64,000 nt of DNA from Cloacimonetes bacterium UBA6097 (lineage in GTDB: Bacteria > Cloacimonadota > Cloacimonadia > Cloacimonadales > Cloacimonadaceae), in NCBI GenBank assembly GCA_002435865.1, contig DIWV01000001.1, positions 82,378-146,377 of the forward strand, in the 5' to 3' direction. The position numbers and the translations under genes are program-made. Each line of letters begins with the position of its first letter. Within the stretch, counting starts at the first letter, position 1. This document shows positions 1-8,181 of the stretch, one piece after another. The notes under the pieces are model-generated. The model did not search any database. It was not told the origin of the DNA and worked only from the letters and a program-made list of their open reading frames with translations.

Positions 1-1292
1 ACCATATGGTCATACTGCCTGAAAACAGCTCTTTTACTGGCAATATTAGGAGATTGCAGTAATTTTACCAGAATGTCTGCATAGTCTTTTGATTCAGGAA
101 GTTGATTAACATCAAGACTGCGTGTTTTATGTAAATATCCCGGTATAGTAGTTTCTCTGGTATAAACTGGTGCTTTACCACCCAAAACCAGGGTTTCAGC
201 AGGTATTTGTGCTTCAATAATATCTTTATTCTTTACAGTGAGAAGCCCGTCATCTTTTACTTCACCAATAATCACAGCTTCCAAATCCCATTTATGGAAG
301 ATATCCTGCAAAGCGTCAAAGTTTTTAGGTTCAACAATTATGAGCATTCTTTCCTGGGATTCAGAGAGCATAATTTCATAGGTCGACATACCGATTTCTC
401 TTTGAGGTACTTTGGCTACATCAATTTCAATGCCTACTCCTGTCTTGCCTGCCATTTCACTGCTGGAACAGGTCAATCCTGCAGCTCCCATATCCTGGAT
501 TGCAACAACCAGGCCTTTCTGTATCACTTCCAGGGTTGCCTCTAATAGCAGCTTTTCCATAAATGGATCACCCACCTGGACAGCAGTTCTCTTTTCTTCT
601 GATTCGTTGCTGAGTTCCACTGATGCAAAGGTAGCACCATGAATTCCATCCCTGCCTGTCTTGGCACCAACATAGACAACATGATTACCAAGTCCTTTTG
701 CACCTGACTTTGCCAAATCTTTATGCTTCAATATCCCCACTGCCATTGCATTAACCAGGGGATTGCCTTCGAAGCTGTCTTCAAAGTATATCTCACCACC
801 AACAGTCGGGACACCAAAACAGTTGCCATAGTCAGCAATTCCATTAACCACGCCTTTGATAAGATGCTTGACCTGTGGATTTTCCGGATTACCAAAACGC
901 AGGGAATCAAGTACTGCAATCGGACGTGCTCCCATAGTAAAGATATCTCTTAAAATACCGCCCACTCCGGTAGCAGCGCCATGATAAGGTTCAAGTGCTG
1001 ACGGGTGGTTGTGGCTTTCTATTTTGAATGATACTGCCAAACCGTCCCCGATGTCTACTACACCGGCGTTTTCTTCACCTGCCTTGGCGAGCATATAATC
1101 ACCATCTTTGGGTAGTGTTTTGAGTAGTTTAATAGAGTTTTTATAACTGGCATGCTCAGACCACATAACGCTGAAAATACCGAGTTCAACCCAGTTTGGT
1201 TCTCTTTTCAGAATATTCTTAATTTCAGCGTATTCTTCCTGATTTATACTATGTTCTGCCAATAATTCAGATGTTACTTTAAATTCTGACAA
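1..1292 (-). CDS. purL: Phosphoribosylformylglycinamidine synthase PurL (N-terminal part)
   Basis: PurL converts FGAR to FGAM with ATP and glutamine-derived ammonia in cytosolic purine synthesis. The frame is open from a TTG at 1292 to the left edge, about 430 residues; large PurL proteins are usually near 740, so the C-terminal part lies outside. Visible family blocks include REPNWVELGIFSVMWSEH near the N-terminus, IESHNHPSALEPYHGAATGV and a FRQYDHMV block at the edge. The TTG is chosen because AAGGAAG lies 5-8 bases upstream and no ATG precedes the first conserved block. It lies 21 bases after the TsaC/phosphatase gene and is probably its operon partner. Oddity: the usual WSEHCSYK is WSEHASYK, with alanine for cysteine. 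The family assignment is secure; the start is likely. Confidence 0.93.
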   Translation of the reverse strand, partial: MSEFKVTSELLAEHSINQEEYAEIKNILKREPNWVELGIFSVMWSEHASYKNSIKLLKTLPKDGDYMLAKAGEENAGVVDIGDGLAVSFKIESHNHPSALEPYHGAATGVGGILRDIFTMGARPIAVLDSLRFGNPENPQVKHLIKGVVNGIADYGNCFGVPTVGGEIYFEDSFEGNPLVNAMAVGILKHKDLAKSGAKGLGNHVVYVGAKTGRDGIHGATFASVELSNESEEKRTAVQVGDPFMEKLLLEATLEVIQKGLVVAIQDMGAAGLTCSSSEMAGKTGVGIEIDVAKVPQREIGMSTYEIMLSESQERMLIIVEPKNFDALQDIFHKWDLEAVIIGEVKDDGLLTVKNKDIIEAQIPAETLVLGGKAPVYTRETTIPGYLHKTRSLDVNQLPESKDYADILVKLLQSPNIASKRAVFRQYDHM

Positions 1293-1313
1293 CGTTCTTC
1301 CTTACTTCTGTGA

Positions 1314-2402
1314 TTAATTATGTTCCAGCATCATGAACAGCTTTTGCAATGCTGCATCAATCTGATGATAAATATCTGTGTAATAATCAATATCAGTTCC
1401 GATGGGATCTGCGATATCACCATCTTCTCCAACATATTCCTTAAGAGCATAGATTTTATGTTCAAATTCAGGGAAATTCCTTTTTATAAAATCTCTCTGA
1501 CCTTCTTCCATGGTTAATATCAGCCAGCTTTCATTCAGGATTTCAGGATTGATTTTACGTGAAAAATGCTCCTGGGCATATATACCTTTTTCTGCTAACA
1601 AACGCATTGAATTAGGAGATATCATAGCTCCTGTTTCCATGAGTCCTGCAGACTTTGCTTTATAGGGGAGATTGCGTTCCTTACTGTAGTAATTAAACAA
1701 ATACTCGGCAATCGGGCTGCGGCAGATATTTCCCATACAAACAAAAAGAATTGTAGGTGTGGAAAAGCTTTGCTTTACTTCGTAAAATGGGATTGAACTT
1801 TCCCTAAGGCACTTCAGATATGGTAAAAAAGGTTTACCATCGTCATCAGTATCTATATATTCCACGATAGTAGAAGGTTCTATCTTATCTATGAACTGAG
1901 GAATAAATCCTATGTCAAACCAGCTTTCATATCTTTTCTGAATGTCCTGCAAATTATCTGCAGCAGGTACTCCGCTTATGTTGATACTTGTGCTGATTAA
2001 AGGCTCGTCTATAAAATCTATAATTTGCCTTAGCATATTATCGGCAGGAACCCTAAATGCTGCTTTTCCGTTTATTGAAATATCATCAAATCTATTATCT
2101 TTAACAGGAAACACTACCGTCAGGTTTCCCGGCCAGTACTGATTCAATATTGGAAGCAATGCAGTGGGGACTACGATATCGTTATCATACAGCCACTGCA
2201 CATCGGGAATCAGGGCAATATATCCGGTTTGTTCCTTCCGTTGCTTCAGTTTATTTATCCTGTTGATTCCTTCTTTACTGCTCAGTTTGCATCCAATACC
2301 AAACATATGCCCGGTATAATGCAGGACTATGCTGTTGTCAGACCATTCGTTCCTGACTATCTTTTCTAACTCTTTGGGATGGGGATTTTTAAATAATTTC
2401 AA
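1314..2402 (-). CDS. tsaC: Fusion: TsaC/YrdC threonylcarbamoyl-AMP synthase domain + low-molecular-weight protein phosphatase
   Basis: This is a 362-residue two-domain protein. Residues about 15-205 resemble YrdC/Sua5, which makes threonylcarbamoyl-AMP for tRNA t6A; the STSxNxSG motif is at 137-144 and a K-x-R pair is near 53-55. Residues about 216-360 are a low-molecular-weight phosphatase with the CX5R loop CMGNICR at 222-228 and the acid Asp in DP at 332-333. Start is TTG at 2402, with GGAG six bases upstream. In Bacillus the two activities are separate neighbouring genes (ywlC, ywlE). YwlE arginine phosphatase has Thr where this protein has Ile226, which favours a tyrosine-phosphatase-like pocket. 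Oddity: the usual PTDTVYGLG segment reads YTGHMFGIG, so synthase activity is not assured. It sits 14 bases after the EnvC-like gene. Confidence 0.88.
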   Translation of the reverse strand: MKLFKNPHPKELEKIVRNEWSDNSIVLHYTGHMFGIGCKLSSKEGINRINKLKQRKEQTGYIALIPDVQWLYDNDIVVPTALLPILNQYWPGNLTVVFPVKDNRFDDISINGKAAFRVPADNMLRQIIDFIDEPLISTSINISGVPAADNLQDIQKRYESWFDIGFIPQFIDKIEPSTIVEYIDTDDDGKPFLPYLKCLRESSIPFYEVKQSFSTPTILFVCMGNICRSPIAEYLFNYYSKERNLPYKAKSAGLMETGAMISPNSMRLLAEKGIYAQEHFSRKINPEILNESWLILTMEEGQRDFIKRNFPEFEHKIYALKEYVGEDGDIADPIGTDIDYYTDIYHQIDAALQKLFMMLEHN

Positions 2403-2416
2403 TGTTATCTCCGCTG

Positions 2417-3541
2417 CTATTCTAAATAATTCATCGGATTTACAGCCCTGCCGTCTTTTCGTAATTCAAAGTGCAGAGAGGGTTGAATGGCTGAACCTGT
2501 TTTGCCGGATTTGGCGATTACCTGCCCCTTTGTTACTTTTGAACCCCGGGGGACCATTAACTCGCTATTATAAGCATATACAGAAAAGAAACCATTCTTA
2601 TGGTCAATAATTATCAGTTTGCCTTGTCCGCCGTATCTGTCGGAAAATACTACCTCACCGGCATCAATGGAGATTACATTTGTGCCTTCCGGTACTCCTA
2701 TATCGATGCCATTGTTGATAATACTGGTATTATTTCCACGTGATTCTTCCCCGAATTCTCTTAATATCTGTCCTCTTACAGGCCAGGGAATTCGTTTTCC
2801 TGAAAAGAGATAAGTCCTGTCTGTTTTGTCGGTTTCCTTGATCAGCTTACTTATCAGGTTTTCCAGTTCTGAAGCATCTTTCTTTAGCTTTGCAACTTGC
2901 TGTTCGTAAGATTTTCTTTCTTTTTCCAGTTGAGTTGTTTGTTTTGTTAAAGTTTGAATTTTCTTCTTATACTGTTCACTTTTCTTTACTTCCCGGACAC
3001 GGGTATTTCTAACTCTGTAATACTCATTTCTGCGGTCTTCCTGGTTGAGAACCAGTATCTTATGAAATTCTGACCAGTCAGATATGCTTTTTGCCGTAAG
3101 ACTGATTAACATGGATAATAAAAACTTGCTCCTGGTTTCCTTAACTACATACTTATCCTGCATATCAATATAGAAAAGCCGCAAAAATTCATTATTAGCG
3201 AGTTTCTTTAAGTCATTAATCTTTTCTTCATTGGTTCTGACTCTTTCATTTGCTGCCTGCAGAGAATCCTGGACAACATCTTCTTTCCTTTTAAGCTGCG
3301 CCACAGCTTCATCAGTTTGGATTTTGCTTTTTTGAGTAGTGGTTATATCGCTCTGGGCTTTCTTCTTTTTTTGCTCTGCCTGTTTAGCTTTTTGCTGGAT
3401 AATATCGATTTGTTTTTCTATTTGCCTGAGCTGCATCATTTTGTCATCTATCTCATCAGCAACAAGTAAACCTGATGCTATAGTAAGCATAAGACTTAAA
3501 ATCAGCATTTTATATAGATGTTTAATTATATTTCCTCTCAT
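2417..3541 (-). CDS. EnvC-like periplasmic protein with coiled coil and degenerate LytM (M23) domain
   Basis: The 374-residue product has an N-terminal hydrophobic export segment (residues about 8-25), long Lys/Glu/Gln-rich coiled coil (about 30-230) and a C-terminal LytM domain (about 276-374). This is the layout of EnvC/NlpD-type activators of cell-wall amidases in division. Active M23 peptidases carry HxxxD and HxH. Here the first motif reads NGIDI (His to Asn), the central YAH reads YAY, and the last HLHFE reads SLHFE. Most zinc or catalytic residues are therefore missing, pointing to a regulator and not a hydrolase. An in-frame TTG lies at 3550, but the ATG at 3541 precedes a better signal sequence. 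It is first in a likely operon with the TsaC fusion and purL. Confidence 0.87.
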   Translation of the reverse strand: MRGNIIKHLYKMLILSLMLTIASGLLVADEIDDKMMQLRQIEKQIDIIQQKAKQAEQKKKKAQSDITTTQKSKIQTDEAVAQLKRKEDVVQDSLQAANERVRTNEEKINDLKKLANNEFLRLFYIDMQDKYVVKETRSKFLLSMLISLTAKSISDWSEFHKILVLNQEDRRNEYYRVRNTRVREVKKSEQYKKKIQTLTKQTTQLEKERKSYEQQVAKLKKDASELENLISKLIKETDKTDRTYLFSGKRIPWPVRGQILREFGEESRGNNTSIINNGIDIGVPEGTNVISIDAGEVVFSDRYGGQGKLIIIDHKNGFFSVYAYNSELMVPRGSKVTKGQVIAKSGKTGSAIQPSLHFELRKDGRAVNPMNYLE

Positions 3542-3547
3542 ATAATC

Positions 3548-3576
3548 CAAATTGATAAGGTTGTGTAAGATGTCAA
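3548..3576 (-). promoter_or_regulatory. Possible promoter of the envC-like operon
   Basis: On the minus strand a perfect TTGACA (3576-3571) is followed after 18 bases by ATTTG (3552-3548), seven bases before the ATG. If used, the transcript would be nearly leaderless. The same TTGACA plus downstream TTTG pairing occurs in other spacers of this window. There is no experimental support. Confidence 0.35.
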
Positions 3577-3600
3577 TCTGTTTGTTAATGCCTTTTTATC

Positions 3601-4142
3601 CGTCGTCCCTGCGCAGGCAGGGATCCATGCTGTTTTTATATTTTTTCTACCACAGAGACACAGAGAGAAAGTGAGACACAGAGGAAAAAAGAGTCATATA
3701 ATGACGACATAACATAGGCTGGGGTGTGAACCCCAGTACTAATGAATAAAACAATTTAACCCTTTAGGGGTGACATAATATAAACGCAAAGATGCAAAGT
3801 CCAAAAGACGCAAAGGATGAGGTATAACCACCAGGCGTGTCTTATCCTTCGACTAGCTCAGGATGACACTCCTCGTCGTCCCTGCGCAGGCAGGGATCCA
3901 TGCTGTTTTATATTTTTTCTACCACAGAGACACAGAGAGAAAGAGAGACACAGAGGAAAAAAGAGTCATGTAATGACGACATAACATAGGCTGGGGTGTA
4001 AACCCCAGTACCAATGCAATAAAACAAATAACCCTTTAGGGTGATATAATATAAACGCAAAGATGCAAAGACCAAAAGACGCAAAGGATGAGGTATAACT
4101 ACCAGGTGTGTCTAACCCTTCGACTAAGCTCAAGATGACACT
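3601..4142. repeat. Tandem direct duplication of a ~270-bp non-coding unit
   Basis: Two copies, 3601-3870 and 3874-4142, have a period of 273 bp and are nearly identical with small indels. Each holds the same ordered blocks: GCGCAGGCAGGGATCC, CCACAGAGACACAGAGAG, a GGGGTG..CCCC mini-hairpin, CCCTTTAGGG, an AACGCAAAGATGCAAAG block, and a CTTCGACT..GATGACA end. No convincing coding frame runs through it. It fills most of the 900-bp gene-free stretch between the divergent envC-like and FG-GAP genes. Tandem duplication of a composite repeat is seen directly; any function is unknown. Confidence 0.85.
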
Positions 4143-4169
4143 TTCTACTGTCAATGCTCTCTTTACGCA

Positions 4170-4232
4170 GGGAGTTTTCAGAGAGTCATCTGGGAGTCAT
4201 CAGGGACTTAGTCCCTGATGACTCCCACATAA
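4170..4232. repeat. 11-bp-period palindromic element, copy A
   Basis: The core at 4192-4226 is a perfect 16-bp inverted repeat with a 3-base loop: one GGGAGTCATCA unit, a GGGACTTAGTCCC centre and one mirrored TGATGACTCCC unit. Degenerate outer units lie on both sides (4180-4191 and 4227-4232). It is not followed by a T-run, so it is not a simple intrinsic terminator. A short hairpin CTTAC..GTAAG follows at 4236-4251. It belongs to the family described at 22219, 42469, 54480 and 63475. Confidence 0.9.
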
Positions 4233-4280
4233 CTCTTACCGTCAGGTAAGTATTAAAATGGAAGGAAAGTAGCAAGGACT

Positions 4281-4320
4281 ATCCTTTGCGACTTCTTGTC
4301 TTTGCGTCTTTGCGTTAAGA
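4281..4320. repeat. Inverted partial copy of the AACGCAAAG block of the 3601-4142 repeat
   Basis: Read on the minus strand this segment gives AACGCAAAGACGCAAAGAC and then CGCAAAGGAT. That matches 3783-3819 and 4052-4089 of the tandem repeat in the opposite orientation. Long-range pairing across the spacer is possible in DNA or RNA. The rest of the spacer to 4449 holds only a TTGACA at 4385-4390 and the ribosome binding site of the FG-GAP gene. Confidence 0.7.
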
Positions 4321-4449
4321 AAAACATCCCTTTCCACTTTATCGCTTTATCACTCTTTCACTTTTCAACTTATCTTAACATTTCTTGACACAATTTATTA
4401 ACCAGACCTTTTTGTTATTGTCTACATTTTAACTTCACGGAGGTGAATT

Positions 4450-6057
4450 ATGAAAAGGGCACTTCTTCTATTTGTAATACTATTTTTGTTGTTTGCTGTA
4501 TTATCATCCCAGAATAATATGAATATAATCGCTCAATTTCAGGGAGAGCATCACACATCAAAATATGGCATGTCTATGGCTTCAATGGACTTTAACCATG
4601 ACGGTTTTATGGATTTAGTTGTAAGCTCTCCTAGTTATGGATACATTTATGGTTCATCTCCTTCAAGAGGTAAGGTCTATATCTACTATGGTGGACCGAA
4701 TTTTAGTTCAAATACTCAAGCATCAGTTACCTTGGAGGGAACATATAATGGGACAATAGGGATTCGTTTAAATGATGTAATCAATGTTGGCGATATTAAT
4801 GGTGACGGTTATGATGATTTATATATTTATGCGACTGATTATGGTGCTCCGAGTAGTCAAGTTCAAAGACTAATGTTCTTTTATGGTGGAACTTCGGATT
4901 TGAATACTCCAGATCACATTATGTATGTTCCTCTAAATACATACATTTATTTTATCAATAAACTTGGGGATGTAAACGGAGACGGATTTGGAGACATAGG
5001 ATTCACACATTATATTACGGGACAGTATAGAGTATTCTCTATTATCATGGGTGGAACTTATGTTGAAAATGTAATTTTTACATATTCTTACTATCTTTCA
5101 TATGGTTTGTGTACAGTTAGCGGAATCGGAGATATCAACAATGATGGCTATGCGGATTTTACACTTGCATATACCAATAATGATCCCAATATCGGTTATC
5201 ATTTAATTAATATTTATTACAGCAATAGCACTGGCATTTATAATAATCCTCAAATTTTAATTCAAACCCAAGAGCCAATTACCAAAGTAAGTAAATCCTT
5301 GGGAGATATGAATAACGACGGATATGATGATTTTATGGGATATATATCCAACTATGGAACCCATGTCTGGCTAGGGTCTGACAACCTTAATGTCAGCACT
5401 CCCAGTTATAACCTTACACCCGGATGGACTGGCGACGAAACATCACGCTCTTTGGTGCATGGGGATTTTAATAATGACGGGTATGAAGATGTAGTAGGTG
5501 CTTCATATAACCAAAGGGAGGCTGCTGTTTATCTGGGCAGGATAACTCCCAATGGTACATCAGATTTGATAATTCACCAGTATACTTATGAGAACTTCGG
5601 GCATACATTAGCTGCAGGTGATTTCAATGCTGATGGGTATTGTGACTTAACTATCGCTGCTCCATATGAATATTCACCCTGGCCTACCGGCACATTTTAC
5701 GGCTTTGTTTTTGTATATGGGGGTAATGCAGGACTTTCAGACACAACTGTTGCCAACACTGATACTACTATGCCAAACCAAATAAATCATGTGTCACTCA
5801 CAATCAGCCCCAATCCGTATAATATTACAAAAGGTAAGCTCAAGTTCAAAATTGAGGGGCTGGAAAAAAATGAAATTGCAACAATTGAAATCTACAATAT
5901 TAAGGGTCAGTCGGTTTACCGATCAAAACCTCTTGTTATGAATAGTAAAACCTTCGAACATTCAATTCAACTATTCAATCTATCTCCAAGTGTGTATATT
6001 TGCCGTATAAACATCGGTGATAAGGTACATACAAAAAAAATCAGCCTGATTCGATAG
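4450..6057 (+). CDS. Secreted FG-GAP repeat protein with type IX-style C-terminal sorting domain
   Basis: The product has 535 residues. An N-terminal signal peptide (residues about 1-20) is followed by seven FG-GAP/VCBS-type repeats, each with an Asp-rich calcium loop such as DFNHDGFMD, DINGDGYDD, DVNGDGFGD, DINNDGYAD, DMNNDGYDD, DFNNDGYED and DFNADGYCD. These loops are typical of integrin-alpha-like beta-propellers. The last 85 or so residues (SPNPYN.., IEIYNIKGQ.., LSPSVYICRI.., KKISLIR) resemble the Por/T9SS type A sorting domain, which sends proteins across the outer membrane in Bacteroidetes relatives. GGAGG sits six bases before the ATG. The next small gene starts eight bases downstream. 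The ligand is unknown; surface adhesion or matrix binding is plausible. Confidence 0.88.
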   Translation: MKRALLLFVILFLLFAVLSSQNNMNIIAQFQGEHHTSKYGMSMASMDFNHDGFMDLVVSSPSYGYIYGSSPSRGKVYIYYGGPNFSSNTQASVTLEGTYNGTIGIRLNDVINVGDINGDGYDDLYIYATDYGAPSSQVQRLMFFYGGTSDLNTPDHIMYVPLNTYIYFINKLGDVNGDGFGDIGFTHYITGQYRVFSIIMGGTYVENVIFTYSYYLSYGLCTVSGIGDINNDGYADFTLAYTNNDPNIGYHLINIYYSNSTGIYNNPQILIQTQEPITKVSKSLGDMNNDGYDDFMGYISNYGTHVWLGSDNLNVSTPSYNLTPGWTGDETSRSLVHGDFNNDGYEDVVGASYNQREAAVYLGRITPNGTSDLIIHQYTYENFGHTLAAGDFNADGYCDLTIAAPYEYSPWPTGTFYGFVFVYGGNAGLSDTTVANTDTTMPNQINHVSLTISPNPYNITKGKLKFKIEGLEKNEIATIEIYNIKGQSVYRSKPLVMNSKTFEHSIQLFNLSPSVYICRINIGDKVHTKKISLIR

Positions 6058-6065
6058 GAGAAATC

Positions 6066-6338
6066 ATGAAGAAAACCGCTTTGTTGATTATGATGTTACT
6101 CGTTTTGATTGTTTTGTATTCAGTAAAAGCAGATGAGTATTTAATAGGGGCATATTCACAATACCAACTTCGGTATGTTGATGAAGATGATGTAGATGAT
6201 AAATTCACAACTTTGGGAGAAAAATTAAAAGAAGCAGGATTTAATGCTGCTTCGTTTTCAGTAGTTGAAGAAGATGATGTTAGCAATAAATTAGCAACAG
6301 CTATTGGAAGATTTAACAATTATGGGATAAGGTCTTAA
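6066..6338 (+). CDS. Small exported protein with two internal repeats
   Basis: I do not recognise a family. The 90-residue product starts after TAGGAG with a clear signal peptide (residues 1-22). The mature part has two imperfect repeats spaced 29 residues apart: 38-59 and 67-88, sharing V[DE]EDDV..K..T and ending in G[FI]. An intrinsic terminator overlaps the stop codon, suggesting that the gene really ends here. It could still be the shortened remnant of a longer repeat protein, since it stops right after the second repeat. It lies eight bases behind the FG-GAP gene and is probably co-transcribed with it. Confidence 0.6.
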   Translation: MKKTALLIMMLLVLIVLYSVKADEYLIGAYSQYQLRYVDEDDVDDKFTTLGEKLKEAGFNAASFSVVEEDDVSNKLATAIGRFNNYGIRS

Positions 6339-6361
6339 TACATTTAAGATCTCTTTTTTTT
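6330..6361 (+). terminator. Intrinsic terminator after the FG-GAP/small-protein pair
   Basis: The stem is AGGTCTT (6330-6336) with AAGATCT (6346-6352), containing one G-T pair. A nine-base loop separates the arms, and a T-run starts at 6354. It overlaps the stop codon of the 90-residue gene. The stem is short, so strength is uncertain. Confidence 0.65.
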
Positions 6362-6474
6362 ATCTGAGATAAACAAAATGAGAATTTAGAGTGGAAACAA
6401 TCAATTATTGACAAATTACTTATATGTGAGATTAGAGAATATACAATGAATGTCAAGGTATTGGAGAGGACAAT

Positions 6475-8181
6475 ATGAGATATAAGCTTCACGACAACAA
6501 AGATATAAACCGCACATTGAACCATGTAGTTAACCAAATTACCAAGCTTACAGATAAGCAGCTTGCTCATATTCAGAATCTGACCAGGATTGGAGAATCG
6601 CTGTCTTCGGTATCAAGTATAAACCATATTTTCGATTTAATCCTCGATGAAGCGGTAGCTTTTACCAATGCTGATGCTGCCACTATTTACAAAGTTTCTG
6701 AAGATGAGAAGTATCTGGACTTTATGGTAGTATTTAATAAATCGCTACAAATCCGCATGGGCGGAACATCAGGTAAAATTACCTGGCCCAGCATAGCTTT
6801 GTATGATGCAAAAGGTAAACCCAGATTGAAGCATATTGTAGCTAATGTATACCACAAAAACAGGCTGCTCTGCTTTGAAGATGTCTATAATTTGGAAAAT
6901 TATGATATATCAGGTACAAAAGAAATAGACAAATCAAATAATTACCGCAGTAAATCCATGCTGACAATACCTCTTACCAATCATGAGAATGAAGTTTTGG
7001 GTGTTATTCAGATTATAAATGCTATGGATAGGCCCGGTAATATCATACCATTTGAAAATGAGCATATTGTGATGATGAAATCTCTTGCCTCTATGGCTGC
7101 AATTGCCATGTCAAACAGAAAACTGATTAATGATCTGGAAACCCTGATAATGCAGTTTATGCATTCAATAGCCAAAGGAATTGAACGTAAATCAAAATAT
7201 TCTTCAGCTCATATCACCAGAGTGTCGCAACTGGCAGACATGATAGCAAAGAAGATTAATGAAGTTAACACAGGCAAGTTTAAAGATGTTCATTTCCAAC
7301 TGAATGAAATTAAAGAAATTTCAATGGCAGGCTTGATGCATGACGTGGGTAAGATAGTAACTCCTGAATACATAATAAATAAATCAACTAAACTGGAAAC
7401 TATCCTTGATAGAATTGAATTGGTTGGCTTAAGGTTTGAACTGTTTAAAAAGGCAATGCTGCTGTTCAAAAATCAGAATGGGGAGAAAGCGCTGCTCAGC
7501 AACGCAAAAGAATGGTATCCTGATAAAAAGCTACAGAATTACGAAGATATAATATTCCGGATAGAAAATGATAAAGAGTTTTTGGAGCAGGTCAATGCCG
7601 GAGCGGAATTTTTATCTGACAGGCATTTCGAGAGAATTCAAAAGATTGGCAACATCGTATTAGAATATGACAATGAAGTCTGGAGATTATTATCAGACAA
7701 TGAAATAAACACATTACAGGTTAGACGGGGAACGCTTACACCTGATGAGAAAACAATTATGAATGACCATGTATTGGTAACCTGGGAAATGCTGTCACAA
7801 TTATCATTTCCCAAGAAGTATAAAAATGTAGCTCTGTATGCAGCTTCCCATCATGAAAAACTAAATGGCAAAGGTCATCCTTTTGGATTAAAAGCAGAGC
7901 AGCTTCCCATTCAATCAAGGATACTGGCAATTGCCGATATCTATGAAGCGCTCACAGCTTCCAACAGACCATATAATAAAGTTAAAAAACTAAGCGAGTC
8001 TATTAAAATTCTGGCGTTTTGCGCAAGAGAAAAAGAAATTGATGCAGATATTCTGGATTTCCTGCTTGATTCAGGTTTGTATTTGGAATATGCAAATGAA
8101 TTTATGCATAAAGACCAGATTGATAAAATAGATATCAAAGCAATCAAGAAAATCTATCATCCGGAGTTAAGTGATAAATAA
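6475..8181 (+). CDS. GAF + HD-GYP domain protein, probable cyclic-di-GMP phosphodiesterase
   Basis: The 568-residue cytosolic protein has a GAF sensor domain at about 40-215 (ending LTIPLTNHENEVLGVIQIIN) and an HD-GYP domain from about 230. The HD motif is MHDVGK near residue 288. The later block is HHEKLNGKGHPFGL near 460, where canonical enzymes read GYP and this reads GHP. An extra segment of about 120 residues separates the two halves, longer than usual. HD-GYP proteins hydrolyse cyclic-di-GMP; the altered motif leaves activity open. The next gene, dusB, overlaps its end by 11 bases. A canonical HD-GYP response regulator occurs at 34776. Confidence 0.85.
   Translation: MRYKLHDNKDINRTLNHVVNQITKLTDKQLAHIQNLTRIGESLSSVSSINHIFDLILDEAVAFTNADAATIYKVSEDEKYLDFMVVFNKSLQIRMGGTSGKITWPSIALYDAKGKPRLKHIVANVYHKNRLLCFEDVYNLENYDISGTKEIDKSNNYRSKSMLTIPLTNHENEVLGVIQIINAMDRPGNIIPFENEHIVMMKSLASMAAIAMSNRKLINDLETLIMQFMHSIAKGIERKSKYSSAHITRVSQLADMIAKKINEVNTGKFKDVHFQLNEIKEISMAGLMHDVGKIVTPEYIINKSTKLETILDRIELVGLRFELFKKAMLLFKNQNGEKALLSNAKEWYPDKKLQNYEDIIFRIENDKEFLEQVNAGAEFLSDRHFERIQKIGNIVLEYDNEVWRLLSDNEINTLQVRRGTLTPDEKTIMNDHVLVTWEMLSQLSFPKKYKNVALYAASHHEKLNGKGHPFGLKAEQLPIQSRILAIADIYEALTASNRPYNKVKKLSESIKILAFCAREKEIDADILDFLLDSGLYLEYANEFMHKDQIDKIDIKAIKKIYHPELSDK

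Noticed and set aside
3966..4154. Minus-strand open frame inside the tandem repeat
   Set aside because: It is built from repeat words, has no ribosome binding site and no family resemblance.
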